A DNA stretch of 64,000 nt from Devosia lacusdianchii (GCF_022429625.1 NZ_CP092483.1:682001-746000); one strand, 5' to 3'; shown: positions 35,483 through 45,077, counted from the stretch's first letter. Notes: generated from the sequence alone by a model not told the origin. A program made the numbers and translations.

Positions 35483-36502
35483 ATGGGCAAATCCATCGTT
35501 CGTTTGAAAGACATTGCCGATCGGACTGGGTTCTCGGTCAACACCGTCTCCTTGGCCCTGCGCCAGAGCCCGCGCATCCCTGAGGATACGCGGGTGGTGA
35601 TCCAGCAGGCCGCCGAGGCACTCAACTACGCGCCCAACCACGTCGCCAAGTCGCTGGTCAGCCGGCAGACCATGACGATAGGACTGGTGCTGACGGAAAT
35701 CACCAATCCGGTGCTGACCTATGTGGCGCAGGCGATCGAACTGGCACTGGCCGAGCGCGGTTATTCCACGCTCTTCGCCACATCTAATAATGACCTCGCG
35801 ACCGAAAAGAAGGTCATCGAGACGTTCCGGTCCCGCCAGGTGGACGGCATGCTGATCTATCCGCGCAATCACCGCGACCTCGATCACATCAGGCGGTTGC
35901 GGCAGAACAATTATCCCGTCGTGCTGCTGGTCGCCGATCTCGACGCGGGGATCGATGCGGTCTGCATGGATGAGCGGCGCGGCGCCTATCAGGCCACGCG
36001 TCACCTGATCGACATCGGCCACCGTCGCATCGGCATCATTGATGGCGCAAAGCCGAGCGGCAATTTCGAGAAGCGCGAAGGCTATGACCGGGCGCTGGCC
36101 GAAGCGGGGCTGGAGGCGGACGATAGCCTGGTCGCCGATCCCTCGGGCAATGCGGTCATCCGTGGTTACTGGGCGATGGACCGGTTGATGAACGCCGTCA
36201 AACCGCCCACCGCCGTGCTGGCCGCCTGCGATTCGCTGGCCATGGGTGCGCTGCGCTGGACCCAGAAGAACAATTTTCGCGTACCCCAGGACGTGGCAAT
36301 CATGGGCTTCGACAATATCGAATTCGCCGAGCACGCCGCCACGCCGCTTTCCAGTGTCAATTACGAGGTCGACATGGTGACCGAACTGGCTGTCGAGCGG
36401 CTATTGACGCTGATCGCGGCCGGCGACCAGTTGCCCGAACCGCGCGTCACCATGATCGATCCCGAACTGATCGTTCGCGACAGCACCAATGGGCCCCGGT
36501 AG
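35483..36502 (+). CDS. LacI-family transcriptional regulator
   Basis: 339 residues. The HTH is IVRLKDIADRTGFSVNTVSL with ALRQS following, the hinge is HVAKSLVSRQT, and the ligand domain starts IGLVLTEITNPVLTYVAQAI. The C-terminal domain includes AILMGFDN-type sequence (VAIMGFDNIEF). It lies downstream of the VOC gene in the same orientation and convergent with the next LacI gene (21-base gap). The most probable targets are the second importer and aldo/keto reductase, through the GTATTARCGTT sites. Confidence 0.87.
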   Translation: MGKSIVRLKDIADRTGFSVNTVSLALRQSPRIPEDTRVVIQQAAEALNYAPNHVAKSLVSRQTMTIGLVLTEITNPVLTYVAQAIELALAERGYSTLFATSNNDLATEKKVIETFRSRQVDGMLIYPRNHRDLDHIRRLRQNNYPVVLLVADLDAGIDAVCMDERRGAYQATRHLIDIGHRRIGIIDGAKPSGNFEKREGYDRALAEAGLEADDSLVADPSGNAVIRGYWAMDRLMNAVKPPTAVLAACDSLAMGALRWTQKNNFRVPQDVAIMGFDNIEFAEHAATPLSSVNYEVDMVTELAVERLLTLIAAGDQLPEPRVTMIDPELIVRDSTNGPR

Positions 36503-36523
36503 CTGCACAGGCATGGCAGCCCG

Positions 36524-37528
36524 TCACGCGCTGTCGAATTCCCGTATCGTGCAGCCCAGCACCTCGGCGCGTGGCTCGCCGGCATATCTGCCGTTGATGC
36601 GCTCGATCAGCATGCTCACGGCGCGATGGGCCAGCTCCGATGGCGCCACGCCAACGCGGGTCAGGGTGGGGCGGGCATAGCGCATTTCCGGCTGATCGCC
36701 GAACACCGCGACGGCGATATCTTTCGGCACCGACAAGCCATGGTCGAACAGCCGCGCGAGCCCGGCCGTCGCCATCAGATAATTGGCGAAGAAGATCACC
36801 GTAGGCATCGTGTCACGATGGTTCTCGACCAGCCAGTCCACCGCCTCACCGCCCGATGGCGCGAGATACGTACCCTCATAGCGCAGGCTGGGATCGGCCG
36901 GTGCGCCAAGTTCGGCCAGACCCTGTTCGAAGCCCGCGGCCCGCGCCATGGCCTCGGCGAAATAGCGGGGTCCCGTGACATGCGCGACGCGTCGGTGACC
37001 CTTGCCGGCGAGGTATCGCCCCAGGGCTCTTCCACCGCCGAAATCGTCGATCTTGACATTGTCGACCGCATGATTGGGCAGGTCGCCGATGAACACCGTG
37101 GGCATGTCGAGCTTCAGCAACTCGTCATGCATGCGATGCAGCGCAAAGTCGCCGACGATCAGCCCGTCGACGCGCTTGTTGCGAATCTGGCGGAGATACT
37201 CGCGGTTGTGGTCCTGCGGATGGCCCCCGGGCACGTCCGAGTTGAAGATCATCGTATCGAGCCCGACCGCTTCCAGGTCGGACTGTGCGGTCTTGACCAG
37301 CTCGGGGTAGAACGGGTTGCGGATATCGGGGATCAGCAGGGCGACGATATTGGTCCGGCCAGTGCGTAGGCTCTGGGCCTGCGGATTGGGCGAGTAGCCA
37401 AGCTCTTCCACCGCCTGCAACACGCGCTCGCGCAAATGTACCGAGACGCGGTCGGCGTGGTTGAGCACATGCGAGACCGTGGTTCGCGATACGCCGGCAC
37501 GCTCGGCTACTTTGGAAATCGTCGTCAT
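36524..37528 (-). CDS. LacI-family regulator of the GH172/dipeptide-type importer operon
   Basis: 334 residues. The HTH is TISKVAERAGVSRTTVSHVL, the hinge PQAQSLRTGRT, and the ligand domain begins VALLIPDIRNPFYPELVKTA. It diverges from the GH172 operon. The 358-base region between them holds two ATTTGCAAA sites just upstream of this gene, likely operators, and a short leader-like reading frame at 37707. The inducer is presumably the released sugar. Confidence 0.88.
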   Translation of the reverse strand: MTTISKVAERAGVSRTTVSHVLNHADRVSVHLRERVLQAVEELGYSPNPQAQSLRTGRTNIVALLIPDIRNPFYPELVKTAQSDLEAVGLDTMIFNSDVPGGHPQDHNREYLRQIRNKRVDGLIVGDFALHRMHDELLKLDMPTVFIGDLPNHAVDNVKIDDFGGGRALGRYLAGKGHRRVAHVTGPRYFAEAMARAAGFEQGLAELGAPADPSLRYEGTYLAPSGGEAVDWLVENHRDTMPTVIFFANYLMATAGLARLFDHGLSVPKDIAVAVFGDQPEMRYARPTLTRVGVAPSELAHRAVSMLIERINGRYAGEPRAEVLGCTIREFDSA

Positions 37529-37556
37529 GGATGGATCGCTACCAATTTAGAAATCG

Positions 37557-37590
37557 ATTTGCAAATTGATTTGTGAATGCATTTGCAAAA
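37557..37590. promoter_or_regulatory. Paired TTTGCAAA sites, LacI operator candidates
   Basis: ATTTGCAAAT (37557-37566, a perfect palindrome) and ATTTGCAAAA (37581-37590) are spaced 24 bases centre to centre in an AT-rich stretch 29-62 bases before the LacI start. Overlapping AATCGATT and AATGCATT palindromes add to the repeat structure. Confidence 0.5.
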
Positions 37591-37706
37591 CCAAAATTGC
37601 TTGTTATGGTGACCACATCGGACAGCCACACCCTGGCGTCCGCGGAATGCACAACGCTCAAATCGGCACCTAAGCCGATCGCGTTTCGCCATTCGGGAGA
37701 GAGACG

Positions 37707-37733
37707 ATGCACATGATTGACGACAGCGCCTAG
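37707..37733 (+). other. Possible 8-codon leader reading frame
   Basis: ATG with a strong GGGAGAGAGA ribosome site encodes MHMIDDSA and stops. It lies 153 bases before the GH172 start. It could be a leader peptide or the left-over start of a lost gene. The rest of 37591-37886 shows no gene. Confidence 0.25.
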
Positions 37734-37886
37734 CGGCGCGCCGCGACCCCTTGCCCTCATGCATGCCGGACTTTGCCCCTGCGCCTCGTGCGTCGGAACG
37801 GGTCTTGCTGTGCCCATACCATTGCCGCCTGCCGCGCGCCGCGTTTGCGAACGGCTCGCTATTGCCCGCTTTCGACGGAACCTCAG

Positions 37887-39002
37887 ATGACCACTCCCTT
37901 TGCCGGCCTCGATCTCAATCTTGGCAATCTCTATCGCCTCTCCGATGCCAAGACCCGGTCCATCTCGCCCGAGAATTTCACCGGCGAAAAGGGCAAGGGC
38001 GGCATGGCCACGGAAGGCACCGGCGCCGAGTGCGCCCGCGGCCTGGGGCAGGGCTGGAAGGTCTCCCCCTCTATCCGCATCGAGCCTGGTGAAACGCGCG
38101 TCCTGGCCGATATTGAGGGGCCGGGCGCCATCCAGCAGATCTGGCTGACCACCGCAAACCTGCGTTGGCGCGATTTGATCCTGCGGGTCTATTGGGACGA
38201 TCAGGAGCATCCGTCGGTCGAGGCACCGGTCGGCGACTTCTTCTGCTCGGGCTGGAACCGTTTCGCCCAGGTAACCTCGCTCGCAGTCTGCGTCAATCCC
38301 GGGCGCGCGTTCAACTGCTACTGGCAGATGCCGTTCCGTCAGCGCGCACGCATCACCATCGAAAACCGCGATCCCAACGATTTCGGCATCATCTACTATC
38401 AGATCAATTATGCCCTCACCGAGGTGCCGGAAGACGCGGCCTATTTCCACGCCCAGTTCCGCCGCACCAACCCGCTGCCCTTCAAGCAGGACTACACCAT
38501 CCTCGAAGGTGTCAAGGGTAAAGGCCACTACGTCGGCACCTACATGGCCTGGGGCGTCAACAATTCCGGCTGGTGGGGCGAAGGCGAAATCAAGTTCTTC
38601 ATGGATGGGGATCAGCAATTCCCCACCATCTGCGGCACCGGTACCGAGGATTACTTCTGCGGCGCCTATAATTTCGACGGCGGCGTCGTCGATGACACGA
38701 TGGAAAGCCGCTATCGCGAGTTCACCACCCCTTACGCCGGCCTGCCTCAGGTGCTTCGCTCCGACGGCGTCTACCAAAGCCAGATGCGCTTCGGCATGTA
38801 CCGCTGGCACATTCTCGACCCGATCCGGTTCGACAACGATCTGCGCGTCACCATGCAAGCCTTGGGTTGGCGCACCGAAAAGAAGAATCGCCGCTACCTG
38901 CCGCTGCAGGATGACATCGCCTCGGTTGCCTTCTGGTACCAGACGTTGCCGACCGCACCCTTCCCCGAACTGGCTCCCGCCGATTATCTCGAAGTGATCT
39001 GA
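37887..39002 (+). CDS. GH172 family glycoside hydrolase (DUF2961)
   Basis: 371 residues, no signal peptide. DUF2961/GH172 motifs: NLYRLSDAKTRSISPENFTG at the N-terminus (with EKGKGGMAT following), GPGAIQQIWLTT, a double jelly-roll core, and ICGTGTEDYFCGAYNF with conserved acidic residues. Characterised GH172 enzymes act on alpha-D-fructofuranosides (difructose dianhydride) or D-arabinofuranosides. ATG 37887 is used; its ribosome site is weak (GGAA). Its TGA overlaps the start of a dipeptide-type permease gene by one base, so the enzyme is the first gene of an import operon and acts on internalised substrate. Confidence 0.88.
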   Translation: MTTPFAGLDLNLGNLYRLSDAKTRSISPENFTGEKGKGGMATEGTGAECARGLGQGWKVSPSIRIEPGETRVLADIEGPGAIQQIWLTTANLRWRDLILRVYWDDQEHPSVEAPVGDFFCSGWNRFAQVTSLAVCVNPGRAFNCYWQMPFRQRARITIENRDPNDFGIIYYQINYALTEVPEDAAYFHAQFRRTNPLPFKQDYTILEGVKGKGHYVGTYMAWGVNNSGWWGEGEIKFFMDGDQQFPTICGTGTEDYFCGAYNFDGGVVDDTMESRYREFTTPYAGLPQVLRSDGVYQSQMRFGMYRWHILDPIRFDNDLRVTMQALGWRTEKKNRRYLPLQDDIASVAFWYQTLPTAPFPELAPADYLEVI

Positions 39003-40000
39003 TGGCATTGCTCCGCTATATCGCAGGGCGGCTGGTGGTCTACGCACTCGTGATCATCTTCGCGCTGACGGTTCTATTCTTCGTGCCGCGGCTTGGCCCC
39101 ACCGATCCGGTGGAGGCCATGCTCGCCAAAGTCGCTTCGCAGGGCGCTTACATGGAAGCGGCGCAGGTCGATGCGCTGCGCCAGTCGCTGGCCGATACCT
39201 TCGGGCTGGGTGGGTCGCTGTGGGAACAGTACACGGCCTTCATCAAGCGCATTGTCTTCACCGCTGATTTTGGCCCGTCGCTGTCCATGTACCCGACCCC
39301 GGTCATGGAGCTCATCTGGAACGCGCTGCCCTGGACCTTTGGTCTCCTGCTCAGCTCGACGCTGATCGCCTGGGTGCTGGGCAATTTCGTCGGCCTGCTC
39401 TCGGGCTGGAAGCCTAACAGCCCGAGCTCGCGGATCATGGAAGGCATCGCGATCTGCCTCTATCCGATCCCGTACTACATCCTGGCGCTGGTGCTTTCGA
39501 TCCTCTTTTCCTACGTCTGGAAGATTTTCCCGCTCACCACCACCATCCGTGGTGCGCCCTGGAGCTGGGAGCTGGTGACCAGCGTCGTCTGGAACTCGTT
39601 CCTGCCGGCCATGTCGATCGTGATCGTCGTGTTCGGCTGGTGGGTCATCAGCGTCAAGGCGCAGACCACCGCGCTCAAGGAGGAAGAGTTCGTCCGCTAT
39701 GCCCGGCTCAAGGGCCTGGGCGATGGCCGCATCCTCTCGCGCTATGTGCTGCCAAACGCCATCCTGCCGCAAATCACCTTTCTGGCCCTCCAGATCGGGC
39801 TGATGTTCAACGGCTCGCTCATCACCGAAATCCTCTTCGATTATCCAGGACTTGGCCTCTTGATCTACACCGCCGTCTTGCAGGGCGATTTCAACCTGCT
39901 GATGGGGACGATCAGCCTGTCGGTCATCGCCGTGGCCACCGCCACCATGATCATCGACCTGATCTACCCACTCCTCGATCCTCGCATCCGGCACAGGTGA
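39002..40000 (+). CDS. Peptide/oligosaccharide ABC transporter permease, DppB type
   Basis: 332 residues. The N-terminal TM (YIAGRLVVYALVIIFALTVLFF) is followed by a long periplasmic loop with PRLGPTDPVEAMLA, typical of DppB/OppB. Further TMs and the EAA loop EFVRYARLKGLGDGRILSRY follow. Start and GH172 stop share one base (TGATG). It forms the channel with the next gene; in alphaproteobacteria this importer class often carries oligosaccharides rather than peptides. Confidence 0.9.
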   Translation: MALLRYIAGRLVVYALVIIFALTVLFFVPRLGPTDPVEAMLAKVASQGAYMEAAQVDALRQSLADTFGLGGSLWEQYTAFIKRIVFTADFGPSLSMYPTPVMELIWNALPWTFGLLLSSTLIAWVLGNFVGLLSGWKPNSPSSRIMEGIAICLYPIPYYILALVLSILFSYVWKIFPLTTTIRGAPWSWELVTSVVWNSFLPAMSIVIVVFGWWVISVKAQTTALKEEEFVRYARLKGLGDGRILSRYVLPNAILPQITFLALQIGLMFNGSLITEILFDYPGLGLLIYTAVLQGDFNLLMGTISLSVIAVATATMIIDLIYPLLDPRIRHR

Positions 40001-40004
40001 CATC

Positions 40005-40844
40005 ATGGCAAAATTCCTCGCCGATGCTCCATTCCGGCTCTATCTCGGCGTCATTCTCGTCGTCATCTTCATCGTCCTTGGCGCCATCCTGCCCTGGTTT
40101 GCGCCCGGCGATCCGCTGGTCTGGTACACTGCGCCACGCAACCAGAACCCCAGCGCTGCCTATTGGCTCGGCACCACCAGCCTCGGCCAGGACGTATTCT
40201 GGCTACTGACCTATGCGCTGCGCAATTCATTGATCCTGGGACTGATCGTCGCCGGCCTGTCGACAGTCATCGGGGTCTTTCTCGGCCTTGCTGCCGGCTA
40301 TGCCGGTGGCTGGCTTGATCGGGTGCTGTCGTTCTTCATGGATGCACTGCTCTGCATCCCGACACTCCCGATCTTGATTCTGATGGCGGCCCTGTTCGGT
40401 GGCCAGCTTGCCCTGCCGATCGTCGGACTGCTGCTGGTGGTGTTCAACTGGCCCTATCCCGCCCGCCAGGTCCGCGCCGTTGCGCTCACCATGCGCGAGC
40501 GTGAATTCGTCAACGTCGCCTGGTTCTCGGGGGAATCCAGCGTGCGCATCCTCGTGCGCCACATCTTCCCCTATATCGCCGGCTGGTCGGCAGCCAATTT
40601 CATCAACACCGTGCTGGTCGGTATTTCGACCGAAAGCGCGCTGGCTGTCATCGGCCTTTCCAGCGCCCAGCAGGCAACACTCGGCACCATGATCTATTGG
40701 GCCATCAATTATCAGGCTTTGCTTGGCGGCAAATATGTGTGGATCGGCTCGCCGGTCGTCGCCATCGTCCTGCTCTTCATCGGCCTCTTCCTCGTCTCGT
40801 CGGGCCTCTCCATGCGGTCTTCAGCACGGAGGATGAGCGTATGA
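40005..40844 (+). CDS. Peptide/oligosaccharide ABC transporter permease, DppC type
   Basis: 279 residues with the DppC layout: a first TM, a loop containing YWLGTTSLGQDVFWLLTYAL (the 'GTD..GRD' motif of the family), five more TM segments and the coupling segment REREFVNVAWFSGESSVRIL. It begins 4 bases after the DppB-type gene and overlaps the ATPase gene by 4 bases (ATGA). Confidence 0.9.
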   Translation: MAKFLADAPFRLYLGVILVVIFIVLGAILPWFAPGDPLVWYTAPRNQNPSAAYWLGTTSLGQDVFWLLTYALRNSLILGLIVAGLSTVIGVFLGLAAGYAGGWLDRVLSFFMDALLCIPTLPILILMAALFGGQLALPIVGLLLVVFNWPYPARQVRAVALTMREREFVNVAWFSGESSVRILVRHIFPYIAGWSAANFINTVLVGISTESALAVIGLSSAQQATLGTMIYWAINYQALLGGKYVWIGSPVVAIVLLFIGLFLVSSGLSMRSSARRMSV

Positions 40845-41662
40845 TCACCGTCGATAACGTCACCATCGGCTACGGCGCCGCCTTCATCAAAGCGGTGGAT
40901 GGGGTCAGCCTGACCATCAACGACAATGAAATCCTCGGCATTGCCGGGGAGTCGGGCTCGGGCAAATCCACCCTGATGCGCGCCGTCTACGGTGATTTCT
41001 CCACCGGCCTGCGCATCAAGAGCGGCACCGTCACCGGCCGCTTCGAAGACGCCCGGACCGGCAAGGTCATCGAAGCGCAGTCAAAGGACTTCGCGCCGCT
41101 CTGGTGGGACCAGCTCAGCTATATCCCACAGGGCTCGATGAGCGTGCTCAACCCGCTGATGAAGGTGGAGCAACAGGTCGTCGACGGCCTGCCCAAGCGC
41201 GAAAAGCAGGGCAGCCGCGCCGAGTTGCGCCGCCGCATCGCTGACTTCCTCGCCGGCTTCGGTCTCGAGGAAAACGTGCTCGATGCCTATCCGCACCAGC
41301 TATCCGGCGGCATGCGCCAGCGCGTGCTGGTCGCCATCGCGGCATTCGTCAATCCGCGCCTGATCCTGGCCGACGAACCCACCACCGCGCTCGACGTGGT
41401 GGTGCAGAAGAAAATCCTGCTGATGATGGTCGAAATCCAGCGCCGCCAGCGCAATTCCCTCGTGCTCGTCTCCCACGATCTGGGTGTGCACTACCAGATC
41501 ACCGATCGACTGGTGATCATGTATCAGGGCCGCATCGTCGAGCAGGGGCCCACGGCTGAAATTTTCGCCAATCCACAGCACGACTACACCAAGAACCTGA
41601 TCGCTTCGCTGCCGCGCCTCCACGGCAAGCGGGCCGTCGAGATGGTGGGAGCGTCCGCATGA
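40841..41662 (+). CDS. ABC transporter ATP-binding protein, DppD type
   Basis: 273 residues from ATG 40841 (GGAGG upstream; longer frames overlap the permease). Walker A GESGSGKSTLM, signature LSGGMRQRVLVAIA, Walker B LILADEPTTALDVVVQ and switch VSHDLGVHY. It lacks the C-terminal Fe-S-type cysteine tail seen in some peptide importers, ending HGKRAVEMVGASA. It is coupled by ATGA overlaps to genes on both sides. Confidence 0.9.
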   Translation: MITVDNVTIGYGAAFIKAVDGVSLTINDNEILGIAGESGSGKSTLMRAVYGDFSTGLRIKSGTVTGRFEDARTGKVIEAQSKDFAPLWWDQLSYIPQGSMSVLNPLMKVEQQVVDGLPKREKQGSRAELRRRIADFLAGFGLEENVLDAYPHQLSGGMRQRVLVAIAAFVNPRLILADEPTTALDVVVQKKILLMMVEIQRRQRNSLVLVSHDLGVHYQITDRLVIMYQGRIVEQGPTAEIFANPQHDYTKNLIASLPRLHGKRAVEMVGASA

Positions 41663-42555
41663 CCGGCGCTCCCATCCTCGAGGTCAAGAACCTCACCCGC
41701 GCCTATCGCAAGGGCGGATTCTTTGGCGGCAAGTCCTTCAAGGCGGTGGACGACGTGTCGTTCACCCTGCCGGCCAAGCCGCAGGTCTTTTCGATCGTCG
41801 GCGAATCCGGTTCAGGCAAGACCACCATCGCCCGCATGGTCCTGCGCCTGGTCGAGCCCAGCGAGGGCAGCATCAGCCTGCTTGGTCGGCCGCTTTCCGG
41901 CAAGTCGGGCGACCGCATCGACAACCACGAATTCCGCCGCCTGGTGCAGCCGATTTTCCAGAATCCGTTCGAGGCGTTCAGCGCCTACCTGCCGGTCGAA
42001 TTCTACCTCCGCCGCACCGCGCTCAATCTCAAGATTGCGCGCAACGACGCCGAGGCCGTGGCCGCGACCGATACAGCCCTCAAATCCGTTGGCCTGAGCT
42101 ACGACCGCATCCGCGGCAAGTTCATCCGCCAGTTCTCCGGCGGCGAGTTGCAGCGCATCAGCGTGGCCCGGGCCCTGATCCCCAAGCCCAAGCTGATCGT
42201 CGCCGACGAGCCGGTATCGATGGTCGACGCCTCGCTGCGCATGTCCATCGTCAACCTCTTCCGGCAGATCGTCGAGGAGCAGGGTGTCTCCTTCATCTAC
42301 ATCACCCATGACCTGTCGACGGCCTATTACCTGTCCGATCAGGTCTCGATCATGAATACCGGAAAGGTCGTCGAAAGCGGCGTCCCCACCGACATTCTCG
42401 ACAATCCCAAGCAAGCCTACACACGCGAACTGATGGCGGCGATCCCGACCGTTGGCGAGCGCTGGGGCGAGCTTGCCGAAATCGACCGCAAGTTCGGCTA
42501 CGCCGATGCGCGGCACAAGAGTGCGTCAACGCACCATCAAATCAACAACGCTTAA
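41659..42555 (+). CDS. ABC transporter ATP-binding protein, DppF type
   Basis: 298 residues. Walker A GESGSGKTTIARMVL, signature FSGGELQRISVARAL and Walker B LIVADEPVSMVDASLR (the 'DEPVS..D' form typical of DppF/OppF), with switch ITHDLSTAYYL. The C-terminal extension DNPKQAYTRELMAAIPTVGE is usual. It pairs with the preceding ATPase to energise the importer. Confidence 0.9.
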   Translation: MTGAPILEVKNLTRAYRKGGFFGGKSFKAVDDVSFTLPAKPQVFSIVGESGSGKTTIARMVLRLVEPSEGSISLLGRPLSGKSGDRIDNHEFRRLVQPIFQNPFEAFSAYLPVEFYLRRTALNLKIARNDAEAVAATDTALKSVGLSYDRIRGKFIRQFSGGELQRISVARALIPKPKLIVADEPVSMVDASLRMSIVNLFRQIVEEQGVSFIYITHDLSTAYYLSDQVSIMNTGKVVESGVPTDILDNPKQAYTRELMAAIPTVGERWGELAEIDRKFGYADARHKSASTHHQINNA

Positions 42556-42572
42556 CGCGACAGGAGGAAACT

Positions 42573-44501
42573 TTGACCACAACTCAATCCCCGCAACGGC
42601 GCGGCCGCAGCACGCTGATGGCGCTCGCCATGGCGGTGGCTCTGGGCGGCACCATGCTCAGCGGCAACGCCACGCCGGCCTGGGCGCAGCAGATGACCGA
42701 TGTCGGCACACCGCGTGCCGAAACGCTCATCGTCGACATGCTCAACGCCCGCGTCGGCAACCCCACCAACATGAACATGTACCAGCAGGGCGTGACCACC
42801 AATCACGGCTATCACCAGATGGCCGGCGCGCTGCTCTATGACATCGACACCGCCAAGGGCACCCAGATCCCCGACCTGGCAGCAGAAATGCCGATCGCCA
42901 ACGAGGACTTCACTGTCTTCACCGTGCCGCTGCGCCAGGGCATGACCTGGAGCGATGGTCAGCCCTTCTCGGCCGACGACGTGATCTTCACCGACCAGAT
43001 GATCCGCAACACGCCGGCTCTGGGCTATAGCGCCGCCTATGCGGCACAAATCGCCTCGATGACCAAGGTCGACGAGAACACCGTCGAGATCACCACCACC
43101 AAGCCAACGCCGCGGCTTTCAATCGTGCTGGGCTCGGTCATCTACGGCAATCCGTTCCACGTCGTGGCCAAGCACATCTGGGAAAAGGAAGATCCGGCGA
43201 CCTTCACCAACTTCCCACCCGTCACCATCAGCGCCTACAAGTACAAGGATCACGACCCCAACGGCACCTGGTTCCTGTGGGAGAAGCGCGACGACTGGCA
43301 GAACACCGACATTGGCCAGATCATCGGCGAGCCGGCCGCCAAGTACGTCCTTTTCCGCAGCTATGGCACCGAGGAACGTCGTGTCCTCGCCATGGCCGCC
43401 AACGATATCGACATCCTGACCGATATCTCGCCGGAGAGCCTCGACATCCTACGTGGTCAGAACCCAAAGGTTCGCGCCTGGTTCAATGACTTCCCCTACG
43501 CCAACCTCGACGATCCCTGCGAACGCGGCATGCACTTCAACACGTCCAAGGCACCATTCGATGATGCCAAGACGCGTTGGGCGCTGGCGCTGGCCATCAA
43601 TGCCGAACAGGCCAGCATCGCGACCTTCTCGGGCATGCTGCGCGCCTCCCCACTCGCCATTCCGCCGACCACCGTGCTGATGGATACCTACCATCAGCCC
43701 ATGTCGGCCTGGCTCAGCGAGTTTGCCCTCGAAGACGGCTACAAGCCGTTCGACCCCGACTATGCGGTGCGCCTCGGCGAACGGCTGCGCTCCGAGGGAG
43801 TTGAGGGTATTCCCGAAGACCCCGAAGCCTTGCGCGAGCTGCTCGGCGTCGGCTGGTGGAAGCACGATCCCGATCAGGCCACCAAGCTGCTGCTCGATGC
43901 CGGCTTCACCAATGAAGGCGGCCAGTGGCTCAAGCCTGATGGTACCCCGTTCACCATCAACATCCTCGCCCCGGCCGATTTCGAGGTGCAATCCCAGCGC
44001 TTGGCCTTCGCCGTGGCCAATGAATGGACCCAGTTCGGCATCCCGGCCCAGGTGCAGCAGATGCAGGCTGGCGCCTTCTTCACCGCCGAGAATACCGGCG
44101 ATTATGAAGTCGGTTCCTACTGGGGCGCCTCGTGCGGCATCACGCCCGATCTCTTCGTGCGCATGGAAGGCTGGCACAAGGACTATGTCCGCGACAACGG
44201 TACGCCCGCCTCGTCCAACCAGGCTCGCTACGTCAACGACGACCTCAGCGCCCTCATCGACCAGCTCCGCGCCATTCCGGCCGACGATCCGCAGATCGTC
44301 CCGCTCGGCACCGAGATCCTCAAGGAACTGGTGGAAGGCCTGCCCGCCATCGAGATGTTCGGCACGTCGAAATTCGTGCCGGTCAACGAGACCTACTGGA
44401 CCAACTATCCATCGGCCGACAACTACTACGAAGGCCCATGGTGGTGGTGGAGCAACTTCAAGTTCATCGCCGCCCAGCTCAAGCCGGCTCCGGCGCAATG
44501 A
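42573..44501 (+). CDS. ABC transporter substrate-binding protein, family 5 (DppA/OppA-like)
   Basis: 642 residues. It starts at TTG 42573, placed 5 bases after a perfect AGGAGG. The signal sequence has QRRGRSTLMALAMAVALGGT and is cleaved after AWA near residue 39; the Arg pair may direct Tat export. The family 5 core contains GMTWSDGQPFSADDVIFTDQ and FNTSKAPFDDAKTRWALALA. At over 600 residues it is longer than most dipeptide-binding proteins and similar to those for oligosaccharides. It is the last gene of the GH172 operon and is followed by a clear terminator. Confidence 0.9.
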   Translation: MTTTQSPQRRGRSTLMALAMAVALGGTMLSGNATPAWAQQMTDVGTPRAETLIVDMLNARVGNPTNMNMYQQGVTTNHGYHQMAGALLYDIDTAKGTQIPDLAAEMPIANEDFTVFTVPLRQGMTWSDGQPFSADDVIFTDQMIRNTPALGYSAAYAAQIASMTKVDENTVEITTTKPTPRLSIVLGSVIYGNPFHVVAKHIWEKEDPATFTNFPPVTISAYKYKDHDPNGTWFLWEKRDDWQNTDIGQIIGEPAAKYVLFRSYGTEERRVLAMAANDIDILTDISPESLDILRGQNPKVRAWFNDFPYANLDDPCERGMHFNTSKAPFDDAKTRWALALAINAEQASIATFSGMLRASPLAIPPTTVLMDTYHQPMSAWLSEFALEDGYKPFDPDYAVRLGERLRSEGVEGIPEDPEALRELLGVGWWKHDPDQATKLLLDAGFTNEGGQWLKPDGTPFTINILAPADFEVQSQRLAFAVANEWTQFGIPAQVQQMQAGAFFTAENTGDYEVGSYWGASCGITPDLFVRMEGWHKDYVRDNGTPASSNQARYVNDDLSALIDQLRAIPADDPQIVPLGTEILKELVEGLPAIEMFGTSKFVPVNETYWTNYPSADNYYEGPWWWWSNFKFIAAQLKPAPAQ

Positions 44502-44507
44502 TCTCAT

Positions 44508-44536
44508 GAGAGGCCCTTCGGGGCCTCTCTTCATTT
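44508..44536 (+). terminator. Intrinsic terminator of the GH172 importer operon
   Basis: A 9-bp stem GAGAGGCCC/GGGCCTCTC closed by the extra-stable C(TTCG)G tetraloop, followed by TTCATTTTT. Confidence 0.9.
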
Positions 44537-44637
44537 TTGCCCACTAAACCGACCTCCCGATGTCGAAACCGGGGCTCGTCGCTCGTCGCCAAATCAGAGG
44601 TCAGGCGCTAATCCTGATTGCCTTCACGGAGACGACG

Positions 44638-44991
44638 ATGAAATTCATGACCATGATTACCTCTGCTGCTTCCTCCCAGGGCAGCTATCCGCCACCCGCA
44701 CTGTTCGAAGGCATTGCCGAACTCGCCCGCGACGCCAATGCCGCGGGCGTCCTTGTCGAGCAGGGCGGGCTGATGCCCATCGCGCAGGGCGCGATCTTCA
44801 CCCTCCGCAAGGGCGAGGTCATCCTCACCGACGGCCCTTTCGCCGAGGCCAAGGAACTGGTGGGCGGCTATGCCGTCTATGATGTGCCAACCAAGGAAGA
44901 GGCACTGATGTGGTCCCGGCGCTTCATCGAGCTCCACAAGCAGCATTGGCCCGGCTGGGAAGGCCAGATCGAAATCCGACAGATCATGTGA
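44638..44991 (+). CDS. YCII-related (DGPF-domain) protein
   Basis: 117 residues from ATG 44638. It is a single ferredoxin-like YCII domain with the signature LTDGPFAEAKELVGGYAVYD (DGPF motif) and MKFMTMI at the start. Such proteins are often fused to or found next to ECF sigma factors, but none is seen here. No signal peptide. It stands alone between the importer operon terminator and the tRNA-Thr gene. Enzymatic role unknown. Confidence 0.85.
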   Translation: MKFMTMITSAASSQGSYPPPALFEGIAELARDANAAGVLVEQGGLMPIAQGAIFTLRKGEVILTDGPFAEAKELVGGYAVYDVPTKEEALMWSRRFIELHKQHWPGWEGQIEIRQIM

Positions 44992-45077
44992 CAGCTGCCC
45001 GAACTTCGGTTCTGGCACAGTTCATGCCAACGCAAGCGCAGGCGGCCGCTTCACATCATATCTATATCGGAGGAAAC

